Origin: Phycisphaerae bacterium
GTDB lineage: Bacteria > Planctomycetota > Phycisphaerae > Tepidisphaerales > Tepidisphaeraceae
Direction of reading: 5' to 3'
NCBI GenBank assembly: GCA_030448225.1
Contig: JAUJNJ010000139.1
Location: 1 to 17,596, forward strand
Length of the DNA stretch: 17,596 nucleotides
This document shows, in pieces, positions 1 through 11,009 of the stretch. The first letter of the stretch is position 1; each line of letters starts with the position of its first letter. A program made the translations under genes and the position numbers. The notes beneath the pieces are model-generated. The model searched no databases and was not told the origin of the DNA. It was given only the letters and a program-made list of their open reading frames with translations.

Positions 1-107
1 CCGCCGCCCGCCTGGCCGGACAGCACTGCGATGAGGTCCGGGCGCGCGGCGACGGCCTCGCGGACAGCGGCGAGGGCGACCGCGTGCAGCGACAGCGAAT
101 AGGACAT
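1..107 (-). CDS. Uncharacterised protein, N-terminal part only (runs off left edge)
   Basis: The minus strand reads ATG at 107 and stays open to the window edge, starting MSYSLSLHAVALAAVREAVA. A strong Shine-Dalgarno (AAGGAGG) lies just upstream inside the end of the preceding gene, whose TGA is only 4 bases away, so the two are probably translationally coupled. Only about 35 residues are visible. The start faintly resembles small DUF7691-type proteins that begin MSYSL, but this is recall from a very short stretch and no function is claimed. Confidence 0.55.
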   Translation of the reverse strand, partial: MSYSLSLHAVALAAVREAVAARPDLIAVLSGQAGG

Positions 108-111
108 CGGC

Positions 112-921
112 TCACTCCTCCTTCAGCACCATCACGTGGTACAGGTCGTCCCGCGACAGTTCCAGCGGCCGGCCGAGCCGGCGGGCCATCAGGTGATAGG
201 CGATCGTCGCGTCCGTGCTCAGCCAACTCGAAAAGGCTTCGCCCTTCTCGATCTCGCGGGTGCGGAAGTAGTTCACGAACGCCTTCAGCGCCGCCAGGCA
301 CTGGGCGGCGTCGCCGTCGGTGGCGGCGAAGAGGCAGTCGCGCATCAACCCGATCCGCTTGTGCGGCAACTTCTTCCGCGCGGGCGTGGCCCGCTTGACC
401 CGGGGCGGCCGGCCGAGGATCAGGTCCGCCTGCGCCTCGTAGACGTCGATCGCGTCGTCGGTCCACCCGATCCCGACGTCGGCCCCCTCCGACCGCATCC
501 GCTCCGCCAACAGGTACCCGGCCAATTTCGCCGACATCGGGCGGTCGCCGAGCGCCAGCGCGGCTGCGAGGAACTCCTTGAAATCGCTGGGGTCCCACGT
601 GTCCTCCCGCGCGGTGTGTTCGTCGGGGTACGGCTGGGGCACCTCGGACTCCGGTGCAAAATAGACCGGGCGCGTCAGGCGCCAGTCCCCGAAGTAATAC
701 TCGTCCGCGTCGGCCAGGGCATGCTTCAGGAACGAACGGGCGTCCCGCGGCGGGCCGAAGTGGTAGTGGAACGCCGCGGCCTCCCATGCGTAGTGGGCCA
801 GGATCCCGTACGGAGAGCGGTCCCGATCCGCCATCAGACCGCGCCGCTCCTCGGGCGTCAGGCGCCCGGCCGCAAACCGGTAGTTTTTGAGGTCGAAGCC
901 GCTCGGTGAGGGGTGCATCAC
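112..921 (-). CDS. Hypothetical helical protein, possibly Imm49-like
   Basis: An intact 269-residue frame. It opens with GTG (921) followed at once by ATG (918); either could be the start, and only a weak AGGGA lies upstream. There is no signal peptide or membrane segment, so it should be cytoplasmic. The sequence is rich in Ala, Leu and aromatics and looks all-helical. The C-terminal third (DGDAAQCLAALKAF, then WLSTDATIAYHLMARRLGRP) has the rhythm of Imm49-type immunity proteins, where a 'dgd..f..al' segment is followed by a helix ending 'lA...G'. That resemblance is from memory and weak. It is followed after 4 bases by the edge-truncated gene, forming a coupled pair. The gene itself is well supported; the family is not. 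Confidence 0.85.
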   Translation of the reverse strand: MMHPSPSGFDLKNYRFAAGRLTPEERRGLMADRDRSPYGILAHYAWEAAAFHYHFGPPRDARSFLKHALADADEYYFGDWRLTRPVYFAPESEVPQPYPDEHTAREDTWDPSDFKEFLAAALALGDRPMSAKLAGYLLAERMRSEGADVGIGWTDDAIDVYEAQADLILGRPPRVKRATPARKKLPHKRIGLMRDCLFAATDGDAAQCLAALKAFVNYFRTREIEKGEAFSSWLSTDATIAYHLMARRLGRPLELSRDDLYHVMVLKEE

Positions 922-1077
922 AAGTCCCTAAAGGTTCGGTCTCCAGCTACTGCGGCTGGCTCCGTACGATGATTCGACTGTTCCTGCTTTGTAGAGCATT
1001 GATTGCGGGCTCATCCTGGACGGGAGGTCGAGACACACGGCCGCAGTCGCGTTTCCGTCGGCAGCTGAAGGGGCCCG

Positions 1078-1184
1078 TGGGTTCGTTCTGCAGAACCGAC
1101 TACCCGATCCACGGCGCCTGCGTTGGGTTCGTTTTGCACGACTCGCTTGCTCAGTCCCGGTCGCATTTTTGGGTTCGTTTTGCA
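1078..1184. repeat. 15-bp repeat TGGGTTCGTTTTGCA at an exact 46-bp period
   Basis: Three copies start at 1078, 1124 and 1170. The first has one mismatch (TTCTGCA); the other two are perfect. They are separated by 31-bp spacers that do not resemble each other. A fourth perfect copy lies at 1729-1743. Because 46 is not a multiple of 3, the copies read on the minus strand as successive peptide words (QNEPK, AKRTQ, CRTNP), a signature I recall from spurious planctomycete ORFs. The rest of 922-1216 has no credible gene. Confidence 0.8.
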
Positions 1185-1216
1185 CCTCGCATCAGCCGCG
1201 GGCTAGGGCGAGACGT

Positions 1217-1744
1217 CTACCCAGGGCTGTGACGCGCTTTTTCGACCTTTCCCGTCGCCGACGGTTGTCGAGCAAGTGATGCCAGGCTCAGCGATGCTGC
1301 GAGCAGCAGGAACCAGAGCGGGACGCCGGCGCTGTGCGTGAGCCAGGTCCGGTGCGTCGCCAATCCGCCCGTGGACATCTCGTGACGCACGTGGTTGAGC
1401 GCCAGCGAGAAGCCGAGACCGTCCACCCGCGACGAGGGCGGCGGCAGGTCGGGGCCGGCCGGGTAGGGGCGGTAGATGTCCAGGGAGAGGATCCCCCTGT
1501 GACTTTGGGCGACGAGCGTGGACACCTTTAACTGCATCGCCCTCCGGTGGGAGGCGATCCAGAGCGTCGCGATCAGCACGCAGGCGATTACCAACGCTGC
1601 GATCCGAGCATTCGCCCGTTCCAGGATCCAGTAGCGGTGCCGGCCCGTGCTCGTTTGGATGCCGCGGTCCTGTCGGTTCGTCAACGGCGACGCCGGGCCT
1701 GTTGCTGATTCGCTCCGCCGCGTCTCGGTGGGTTCGTTTTGCAT
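1217..1744 (-). CDS. Hypothetical two-helix membrane protein
   Basis: A frame of 175 residues with two clear hydrophobic segments: residues about 47-65 (ARIAALVIACVLIATLWIAS region) and about 141-158 (VPLWFLLLAASLSLASLA). The layout suggests a short cytoplasmic N-terminus, a roughly 75-residue extracytoplasmic loop and a short C-terminal tail. The first five residues (MQNEP) are encoded by a copy of the 15-bp TGGGTTCGTTTTGCA repeat, so the true start may lie further in; no in-frame ATG occurs before the first helix. No family is recognised. The 218 bases between this start and the scpA stop hold no other gene that I can see. Confidence 0.6.
   Translation of the reverse strand: MQNEPTETRRSESATGPASPLTNRQDRGIQTSTGRHRYWILERANARIAALVIACVLIATLWIASHRRAMQLKVSTLVAQSHRGILSLDIYRPYPAGPDLPPPSSRVDGLGFSLALNHVRHEMSTGGLATHRTWLTHSAGVPLWFLLLAASLSLASLARQPSATGKVEKARHSPG
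1729..1743. repeat. Fourth copy of the TGGGTTCGTTTTGCA repeat
   Basis: A perfect match to the repeat at 1124 and 1170, placed 559 bp from the third copy. On the minus strand it supplies the ATG and first codons of the small membrane protein, which makes that start suspect. Confidence 0.75.
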
Positions 1745-1962
1745 TTCCGTTACCGGCCGAACGGCGGGCGGTTACCCCGGTTAAGCCACCGTTTCAAGGT
1801 GGTGCCGGATCGACAGGGTGGCGTCAGTGGGAGTCGTCGTGCAGGCGCCACTTCGGGCGTCGCACACGCGCAGCGTTGAGCCGTGACGTCACGACGTCTC
1901 GCACTCGGGCCGCTGTTGTTATTTTCCGGAATACGAAGACCCTACCGCCGGAAAAGAGGCCG

Positions 1963-2886
1963 TCAACGATTTTCTTCGGCCGCCGGGATCGGGCCTGCTG
2001 CGTTCTCTTCCATCGGGTCTGTGAGGTCCGCGTCCGTGGCGGCGGGGGAGGCGGGTGGGGCGGGTTCGGCGGCGTCGTCGGAGAGGTGCATCGACGCGCC
2101 CTCGTAGGTCCGGCGGTGCTCCTCCGGGGCGGCCTCGATGTCGAGGTCGGAGCGGTCGTCGCCCTGCTGGACGAGGATGCGTTTCTGGCGGATGAGTTCG
2201 AGCAGCGCGAGGAACACGCCGATCATCTCGCTGCGGTTGCGCCGGCCGACGATGAGCTGCCTCAGCGTCAGCCGCCCCTCGCGGCCGAGGCGGTCCTCGA
2301 TGTCGGCGGCGTGCAAATCGATCGGCGTGTCGTCGTACGTCACCTCGTGGAAGCGCTTCCGCGGGCCGACCTCCTTCATCAGCCGTTGGAACACGTTCAG
2401 CAGGTCCCACACCTGCACCTCTTCCAAATCCACCGGCGGCGGCTCGTCGTCCGCGGCGCCTTCGGCCTTGGCGGGGTAGCGGGGGAAGCGGCTCTCGTGC
2501 TCGGCGTGGCGCTGCTCGAGCATCGTGGCGGCATCGCGGAAGCGCTTGTACTCGAGCAGCTTCTGCACGAGCTCCGCCCGCGGGTCGCTCAGTTGCTCGG
2601 CCGCCGAGGGCGTGCCCGCCTTGCCCGGCTCCGGCGCGGCCTTGGGCAGCAGCATCGCCGACTTGATCTCCATGAGCGTCGCCGCCATCACCAGGAACTC
2701 GCCCGCCAGGTTGATGTCGAGCCCCGCCTCGCCGGAGAACTCGCGCAGGTTCGCCACGTAACCCATGTACGAATCGGTGATTCGGGCGATCGGGATGTCG
2801 TAGACGTCGAGCTCGTCGCGCTTGATGAGGTAGAGCAGCAAGTCCAGTGGGCCGTTGTAGATGTCGAGCTCGACTTTGTAGTCCAC
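1963..2886 (-). CDS. scpA: Segregation and condensation protein A
   Basis: ScpA is the kleisin subunit that, with ScpB, bridges SMC in bacterial condensin and acts on the nucleoid in chromosome organisation. The 307-residue frame opens with the family hallmark YNGPLDLLLYLI (residues 10-21) and the helix region DINLAGEFLVMAATLMEIKSA (about 57-77), which binds the SMC neck in known kleisins. A variable Ala/Pro-rich linker follows. The C-terminal winged-helix region is at about 180-250 (EMIGVFLALLELIRQKRI), which contacts the SMC head. An Ala/Pro/Asp-rich tail of roughly 50 residues extends past the usual end. The start is GTG (2886-2884); no good Shine-Dalgarno is visible. scpB is not the next gene downstream, unlike in many bacteria. 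It is divergent from kdsD. Confidence 0.95.
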   Translation of the reverse strand: MDYKVELDIYNGPLDLLLYLIKRDELDVYDIPIARITDSYMGYVANLREFSGEAGLDINLAGEFLVMAATLMEIKSAMLLPKAAPEPGKAGTPSAAEQLSDPRAELVQKLLEYKRFRDAATMLEQRHAEHESRFPRYPAKAEGAADDEPPPVDLEEVQVWDLLNVFQRLMKEVGPRKRFHEVTYDDTPIDLHAADIEDRLGREGRLTLRQLIVGRRNRSEMIGVFLALLELIRQKRILVQQGDDRSDLDIEAAPEEHRRTYEGASMHLSDDAAEPAPPASPAATDADLTDPMEENAAGPIPAAEENR

Positions 2887-3031
2887 GGGTGGGGAGCGTC
2901 CGGGTTAGGCGTTGGGGAGGTTCGGGGCCCGCGGGTGGATTTTACTGGGGGTGGTCCGATAATCCAGACGATAGGAACCAAGGGCAGGCGGCGGGGGGCG
3001 AACCGGAGAGCGCGGGCGACGGCTGAAAAGC

Positions 3032-3135
3032 GAACGTTCAACGTCCGACGCTCAACGTCCAACGTCCAAGGTCGAACCGGCATGAGGCGTCTCGCACTTG
3101 GACGTTGAACGTCCGACGTTGAACGTTGGACGTTC
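3032..3135. repeat. 39-bp imperfect inverted repeat built from AACGTTCAACGTCC words
   Basis: The left arm is 3032-3070 and the right arm 3097-3135, with a 26-base loop. Each arm is itself a chain of near-identical 7-10 bp words (CAACGTC, GAACGTT). Together they could form a long hairpin between the divergent scpA and kdsD genes. This 300-base interval (2887-3186) otherwise holds only a GATAAT word at 2958 with no partner -35 at good spacing. Confidence 0.8.
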
Positions 3136-3143
3136 GCCTTCTC

Positions 3144-3186
3144 CTGACTCTTGACCCTTGACTCCTGATCCCCGACGCCCGACCCC
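3144..3186. repeat. Degenerate TGACTCT/TGACCCT/TGACTCC word repeat before kdsD
   Basis: A run of 7-8 bp words ending directly at the kdsD ATG. It shares an exact 16-mer (3145-3160) with the repeat downstream of kdsD at 4270-4285. It occupies the place where a ribosome binding site would be expected, and none is seen. Confidence 0.7.
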
Positions 3187-4179
3187 ATGGACTCCCCGAT
3201 CCGATCCTTCGCCCAGCAGGTCATCGACGCCGAGGCGTGCGCCGTGCGGAACCTCTCCGCCGCGCTCGACGAGTCGTTCGACGCGGCCGTGCGGCTCGTG
3301 CTCGACTGCCCGGGGGCCGTGCTGACGAGCGGCATCGGCAAGGCCGGGCACGTGGCGCGGAAGCTGTCGGCGTCGTTCTCCAGCACCGGCACCCCCAGCC
3401 ACTACCTCAACCCCGCCGAGGCCGTGCACGGCGACGTCGGGTCGGTGCGCAAGGGGGACGTGGTGATCATCCTGTCGTACAGCGGCGAGAGCGACGAGAT
3501 CGTCCGCATGCTGAGCGTGATCAAGAAGCTCGGCAACGCCGTGATCGCGATCACCGGCACGGGCGGCAACTCGCTGGCGAAGTTCTCCGACGTCGTGCTG
3601 AAGATCGGCAAGGTGGAGGAGGCGTGCCCGCTCGGGCTGGCGCCCAGCACGTCGACCGTCGCGATGGCGGCGCTCGGCGACGCGATGTTCCTCACGGTGA
3701 TGAAGCTCCGCGCGTTCACCGCCGACGACTTCGCGCTCTACCACCCGGCCGGGCAACTCGGGCGCAAGCTGATCCGCGTGCGCGAGGCGATGAGCTTCCG
3801 GCGGGGCGAGAACCTCCCCGTCGCGTCCGATCGGCTGACCGTCGGCCAGGTGCTGCGCGAAGTGAGCTCGCTCAAACGCCGCAGCGGCGCGGTGGTGCTG
3901 GTCGACGCCGACGGGCGGCTCAGAGTCATCTTCTCCGACGGCCGCCGCCGCCGCCTCGACCTCGCCGACGAGGACCGCGCGCTGAAGCGCCCGATCGCCG
4001 ACGTGATGACGCACGACCCCAAGCGTATCAACGGCGACCACCTCGCCAGCGAGGCGATGGCCGTGCTGCGGCAGTACCGGATCGACGACCTCCCCGTCGT
4101 CGACGACGACAACCGCCCGATCGGCCTGATCGACGTGCAGGACCTCGTCGTGCTCAAGATGTTCGACGTGGAACCGTAG
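3187..4179 (+). CDS. kdsD: D-arabinose-5-phosphate isomerase (KpsF/GutQ family)
   Basis: The enzyme interconverts D-ribulose-5-phosphate and D-arabinose-5-phosphate, the first committed step to KDO for LPS. The 330-residue length fits the family (E. coli KdsD is 328). A SIS domain spans about 40-180, with SGIGKAGHVARKLSASFSST at 48-67. Two CBS domains follow, about 200-260 and 270-330. The four residues important in E. coli KdsD (K59, E111, E152, H193) all line up at a constant offset as K52, E104, E145 and H186. One small change from the usual motif is GKAG in place of GKSG. No Shine-Dalgarno is visible, because a short-word repeat abuts the ATG. The next gene on the same strand is an LPS-transport-like protein, which supports an LPS role over sugar-alcohol use (GutQ). 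Confidence 0.96.
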   Translation: MDSPIRSFAQQVIDAEACAVRNLSAALDESFDAAVRLVLDCPGAVLTSGIGKAGHVARKLSASFSSTGTPSHYLNPAEAVHGDVGSVRKGDVVIILSYSGESDEIVRMLSVIKKLGNAVIAITGTGGNSLAKFSDVVLKIGKVEEACPLGLAPSTSTVAMAALGDAMFLTVMKLRAFTADDFALYHPAGQLGRKLIRVREAMSFRRGENLPVASDRLTVGQVLREVSSLKRRSGAVVLVDADGRLRVIFSDGRRRRLDLADEDRALKRPIADVMTHDPKRINGDHLASEAMAVLRQYRIDDLPVVDDDNRPIGLIDVQDLVVLKMFDVEP

Positions 4180-4194
4180 GAGACAGGGGACGGA

Positions 4195-4286
4195 GCAAGG
4201 GTCAAGAGTCAAGAGTCACAGACTCGTGCCAGTTGCTTCGGCCGCGCGTGTTGTATGGCCTGTGACCCTTGACTCTTGACCCTTGC
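4195..4286. repeat. 26-bp inverted repeat after kdsD
   Basis: Arms at 4195-4220 and 4261-4286 match at 25 of 26 positions and are separated by 40 bases. They are made of GTCAAGA/GTCAAGG words. The hairpin starts 16 bases after the kdsD stop and could act as a transcription barrier, but it has no T tract. Confidence 0.8.
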
Positions 4287-4302
4287 CAACTTCGATTCCT
4301 GA

Positions 4303-7744
<3,442 letters not shown>

Positions 7745-7748
<4 letters not shown>

Positions 7749-8306
7749 GCAACCGGAAGAGCGGGAACAGGCGTGCGCGTACCGCAATCGATGAACTGCT
7801 CGGGACGATCGAGCCGCCGAGCACGCCGGTCGGTGTGGCCAGCGAGGGCGATTGGCGGGCGGCGGAGACCCGATTCGGCGTCAGGTTCCCCGATGACCAC
7901 AAGGCCATCAACCGGCACTACGGGGTCGGCTGTTCGACGGGTTCATCTTCGTGCTCGGTCCCCTACGGGCGAACGAGGCATCCAGCCTTCGACTACACCT
8001 TCGACGATGAACTGAACCTTGACGCCGTGAGCGCCGCTTCCCGACCTGAGGTGCCCAAGTCTCCTCCTGCACCTCGTTCCGATCGCCTGGACGATCAACG
8101 GCGACGAGCGTCACCTTATCCGAATGAGCCTCCGCCGATTCTCATCATCCCGTCGCGGTGCATTGGCGACGGAATCGAGCGACACCGGCGATCGTTGTCG
8201 GAACTCCTGCTGCCACCGCGCAGAACCTTGCGGTCCACGGTGTTCCCGCACACCTCTCACCGGGGTCGCCATGCTTCAGTTGCCCGCGGGGAACCCGCCG
8301 GGGTAA
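7745..8306 (+). CDS. SMI1/KNR4 (SUKH) family protein, frame-broken as read
   Basis: ATG at 7745 overlaps the TGA of the preceding reading frame (ATGA), suggesting coupling if that stop is real. The clean part runs to about 7925 and shows the SUKH hallmark DWRAAETRFGVRFPDDHKAI followed by NRHYGVG. One base is then missing at the GG at 7928-7929; in the next frame the protein continues LFDGFIFVLGP, which matches the conserved SUKH core. The remainder cannot be followed reliably, and the end given is one possible stop. SUKH proteins serve as immunity proteins to bacterial toxins and in other cytoplasmic roles. No toxin gene is visible beside it, so no immunity role can be assigned. Confidence 0.55.
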
Positions 8307-8453
8307 TGCCCGTGCACAGGCGGTAGTCCGCGAGAGGGGACTTCAGCTCCACCGCGGCTGTCTCACCACAAGCCTCCGCCAGTGGCCGTCCACAGGGGAC
8401 GCCTCAACCCCGCGGTTGATCCATTCATGAGATCCCCGGATGATCCCATTCCC

Positions 8454-9022
8454 ATGACGCCTTCCTTCTTCGCCGAGAAGTTCGACCGCGCCCTGCCCTA
8501 CGACGCCTACGTCCGCACCGGCAACCGTGGAGCAGCAGTGCCGCTGGCAGCAGGTGTACGACGTCGCGGCCCTCGCTGGTGCCCCAGCGCACTCGTCGGC
8601 GGCTTCACCCGCGATGAAGGTGCTCGTCGTCAGCGGCATCTGGTGCGGCGACTGCGTGCAGCACCGCTGCTCCAACGGATCGCCGAGGCGAACCCCGGCC
8701 GCGTCGAGCCTGCGGCTCGTCGACCGAGACGGGCACCGCGACCTCGCCGAGCAGATCCGCGTCAACGGCGGCGACCGCGTGCCGGTCGCGCTGTTCCTCG
8801 CGGAGGACTCGAATCCCCTGCGCCGCCTACGGCGACCGCACGCTCAGCCGCCACCGCGCTGGGCGCTGAAGCAACTTCCGGGGCGCCGCCTGCCCGATCG
8901 CACTCGCCGCGCCGGACCAAGGGACGAACTCTCCTCACGCTCGCCGACCGGCCTGGACGAGTTCGAACGCGTCCAACTCATGCTCCGCCTTACCTGCGCT
9001 CCGCGCGAAGCACGGGGACTGA
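8454..9022 (+). CDS. Thioredoxin-like protein with WCGDC site, frame-broken as read
   Basis: Starts MTPSFFAEKFDRALPYDAYV at 8454, then shifts frame near 8525. The core MKVLVVSGIWCGDCVQ (8614-8661) is a thioredoxin fold beta strand followed by the CxxC redox motif C-G-D-C. After another shift near 8663 come PLLQRIAEANPGRV, DRDGHRDLAEQIRVNGGDRV and PVALFLAED; the cis-Pro expected in this fold is the P of RVPVALF. The end is FERVQLMLRL, finishing at the TGA at 9020. About 190 residues, no signal peptide, so a cytoplasmic thiol-disulfide or bacillithiol/thioredoxin-9-type protein is likely. The conserved core in consecutive frames shows that the breaks are small indels. Confident in the fold, not in the substrate. 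Confidence 0.65.
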
Positions 9023-9085
9023 GGAGTGGGGGAGGGGGGGAGTGGGGAGTTGAAGAGTGGTGGGGCGGTGGGGTGGTGGGGTGAA
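9022..9085. repeat. G-rich GGAGTGGGG-type degenerate repeat
   Basis: A run of GAGTGGGG, GGAGGGGGG and GGTGGGG words directly after the thioredoxin-like stop, with more than eight G tracts of three or more on the plus strand, so it has G-quadruplex potential. The interval 9086-9259 up to lemA carries a small hairpin (GGCCC-GGA-GGGCC, 9130-9142) and no gene that I can support. Confidence 0.75.
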
Positions 9086-9259
9086 GAGTGAGCTCTTAAC
9101 GCCTTGTCGTGTCACCCCTTTTAGCCGCAGGCCCGGAGGGCCCGTTATCTTCCATCCCGGGGCAGACATCGTTCCGGAGCGACTGATGCTTCTCGCGATT
9201 TGTGATGTGACGACCTTGACCCGCGTCGTCGACACCCATCTCGCCTAGGCGTCGCCGCA

Positions 9260-9866
9260 GTGAGCAAGAATCTTGCCAAGACCGGTCTCGATCGTCCTCG
9301 GCGTCGTCGGCGTGCTCGTGGTGTACGCGGATTCGCGGTACAACTGCCTTGCTCCGCTGCGCGAACAGGTGCGGGCGGCGTGGGCGAGATCGACGTGATG
9401 TGCTGAGCTGCCGCCACGACCTGATCCCCAACTCCGTCGAGACGGTAAAGGCCGCCGGCTACGAACGGCAGACGCTGGAAAACGCCGTCGCTGCCCGGCA
9501 CGCCGCCGTCGCCGTGCGGGGCAACGCCGGGCAACTTTCTCAGGCGGAAGGGAGCCGCTCGGCAGCGCGGCAACTGTTCGCCGTGGCCGAGGCGTACTCG
9601 GACCTGAAGTGAACGCCAATTTCCTGAACTTCAACGCGAACCAGCCGGCACCGAGAACGGCATCGGCGGCAACCGCCAGCAGTACAACGCTCGTCGTGCG
9701 CAGTACAACGCGTCGCTCCTGAGCTTCCCCAACAACCTCGTCGCCGGCCCGTTCGGCTTCACGGTCCAACCCTTCTTCGAGATCGAGGACGCCGCCCAAG
9801 CGCGAGGTGCCGCAGGTGAGCGAGCGCGGGCCGAGGTCGGTGCAGCGCCCCTGTCCCGCCGCGTGA
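9260..9866 (+). CDS. lemA: LemA family membrane protein, frame-broken as read
   Basis: GTG at 9260 begins SKNLAK. One frame over, VSIVLGVVGVLVVYA supplies the N-terminal membrane anchor. The family core follows in pieces: RHDLIPNSVETVKAAGYERQ (from about 9412), TLENAVAARHAAVAV, GNAGQLSQAEG, RQLFAVAEAYSDLK (from about 9570), and then NFLNF, NGIGGNRQQYNARRAQYNAS and FPNNLVAGPFGFTVQPFFEI, ending near TGA 9864. LemA proteins have an N-terminal transmembrane helix and a helical coiled bundle exposed outside the cytoplasm; their precise function is unknown. Total length of about 200 residues is normal. At least three frame changes occur. The downstream 268 bases before the amidase hold no gene I can support. 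Confidence 0.75.
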
Positions 9867-10134
9867 ATTAATGCCGGTGACGCGACATTCAGCGGCGGCT
9901 TCTCCGCGGGAATGCCGCCTCGTCTTCAAGCCGCGGTCGAACTTTGGGCCGCACGCCGCGTATCGCACTAAAACTTGCTGGTCGAACCGCGGGCGGGTTG
10001 CTGGACTCTTCCCGGCGACTTCGATACAACCTCGGGTCGGGCGACCGCGAACGTCTATCGTGGGGCGAACTTTCCGGGCCGGCCGGCCTGCGGCTGTTCG
10101 TCCGTCCGTTTCCAACACGACACGGCAAATATGG

Positions 10135-10888
10135 ATGGCTAAACCGTTTGCGACATTCGCCGTGGCAGGCCTGCTCGCCGTCGCCGCTGGCCGGGTGCCA
10201 GCGCAGCCGCAACTGATGGTCGACGCGCTGCCGGCCCAGAACTTCGGCGGCCCGTCGTCGCCGCCGGCCCTGGGCGTCGCCGGCCTGCGCGGGCGTCTGC
10301 GCCGCGGCATGGCCTGGACTTCGCCGCCCTCGCCCGCGGCCCCGTCGGCCTCGCCCCGCGATCAGCGTCGGCGCGTCACGTCGCGGTCGTGGCGGTGATC
10401 GTGCTCCACCACAGCGCCACGCCCACCGGCGGCCGCTGGCGTTCGACAAGATGCACAAGGGCAAGGGGTGGGACGAACTCGGATACCACTTCGTCGTCGG
10501 CAACGGCACGACACCCGCGACGGCACCGTCGAGGTCGGGCACCGCTGGGCCGCCCAGAAGCACGGGTTGCCCACACCAAGACGGCCGACAACCGCTACAA
10601 CGAGCAGGGGATCGGCATCTGCCTCGTCGGCAACTGACCGACCAACCCTGCCGCCGAGCAGATGCGGTCGGTCCGCGGCTCGTCGCGTACCTGATGAAGA
10701 CTTACAGATCCTGCCTGACCTGATCCTCGGCTACTGGCAGCTTAAGGCTACCGATTGCCCCGGCCGCTACATGAGCACGCCGAGGTGCGCCGCCAGAGCA
10801 GCCGCGTACTCGCCGACGCCGGACATCGCGGTCGACGCCGCCCTGGCGTTCCTGCCACGACCCTGCTGCACCCGATCTACAGCAGTAA
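10135..10888 (+). CDS. Secreted N-acetylmuramoyl-L-alanine amidase (type 2/PGRP fold), frame-broken as read
   Basis: ATG at 10135 opens a signal peptide (MAKPFATFAVAGLLAVAA, with PAQPQ after it). After a variable Pro-rich stretch, the catalytic domain reads VIVLHHSATPTGG (from 10395), FDKMHKGKGWDELGYHFVVG (10444-10503), GHRWAAQKHG, RYNEQGIGICLVGN (10593-10634), then RLVAYLMKTYR and ATDCPGRYM (about 10748). This is the Amidase_2/peptidoglycan-recognition order, cleaving the MurNAc to L-Ala bond in the periplasm. The Zn ligands are the first His of HHS and the Cys of DCPG. The second ligand, normally in a GHxQ motif before KATDCPG, reads GYWQ, probably a base-call error. The stop TAA at 10886 sits immediately before a hairpin terminator. 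Confidence 0.7.
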
Positions 10889-10907
10889 GCCCGCCGCGTC
10901 GGCGGGC
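10889..10907 (+). terminator. Hairpin terminator after the amidase gene
   Basis: A perfect 8-bp stem, GCCCGCCG and CGGCGGGC, with a CGT triloop, directly follows TAA 10886-10888. There is no T tract, which is common in high-GC genomes. Confidence 0.55.
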
Positions 10908-10951
10908 GGCAATGACGGCGGCACGCGAATGCCGTCGCGCCTGTCGTCCCC

Positions 10952-10980
10952 TTGAATCACACAGGCGTTGGGCGTAGATT
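10952..10980 (+). promoter_or_regulatory. Sigma70-like promoter of tRNA-Pro
   Basis: TTGAAT (10952-10957), a 17-base spacer, then TAGATT (10975-10980), 29 bases before the mature tRNA. This is the best -35/-10 pair seen in the window. Confidence 0.65.
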
Positions 10981-10986
10981 ATCCGC

Positions 10987-11005
10987 CCCCGCACAAACCG
11001 CGGGG
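10987..11005 (+). other. Hairpin in the tRNA-Pro 5' leader
   Basis: CCCCGC and GCGGGG form a perfect 6-bp stem around a 7-base loop, between the predicted transcription start and the tRNA. It may guide leader folding for RNase P; that role is inference. Confidence 0.4.
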
Positions 11006-11009
11006 CCTC

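Noticed and set aside
136..909. Plus-strand 257-residue open frame
   Set aside because: Antisense to the 269-residue minus-strand gene; composition is Arg/Val/Gly-rich as expected for a high-GC shadow, with no motif.
1078..1184. CRISPR array
   Set aside because: Repeats are only 15 bp, three copies, no cas genes and no dyad in the repeat.
2941..2963. kdsD promoter with TTTACT and GATAAT
   Set aside because: The words are only 11 bases apart, too close for a sigma70 promoter.
1702..3108. Plus-strand 468-residue open frame
   Set aside because: Covers scpA on the opposite strand; scpA is unmistakable and this frame has no family features.
3052..4212. Minus-strand 386-residue open frame
   Set aside because: Antisense of kdsD, including the repeats on both sides.
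9130..9142. GGCCC-GGA-GGGCC hairpin before lemA as terminator
   Set aside because: Only a 5-bp stem with no T tract, about 110 bases past the previous gene; such GC palindromes are expected by chance here.
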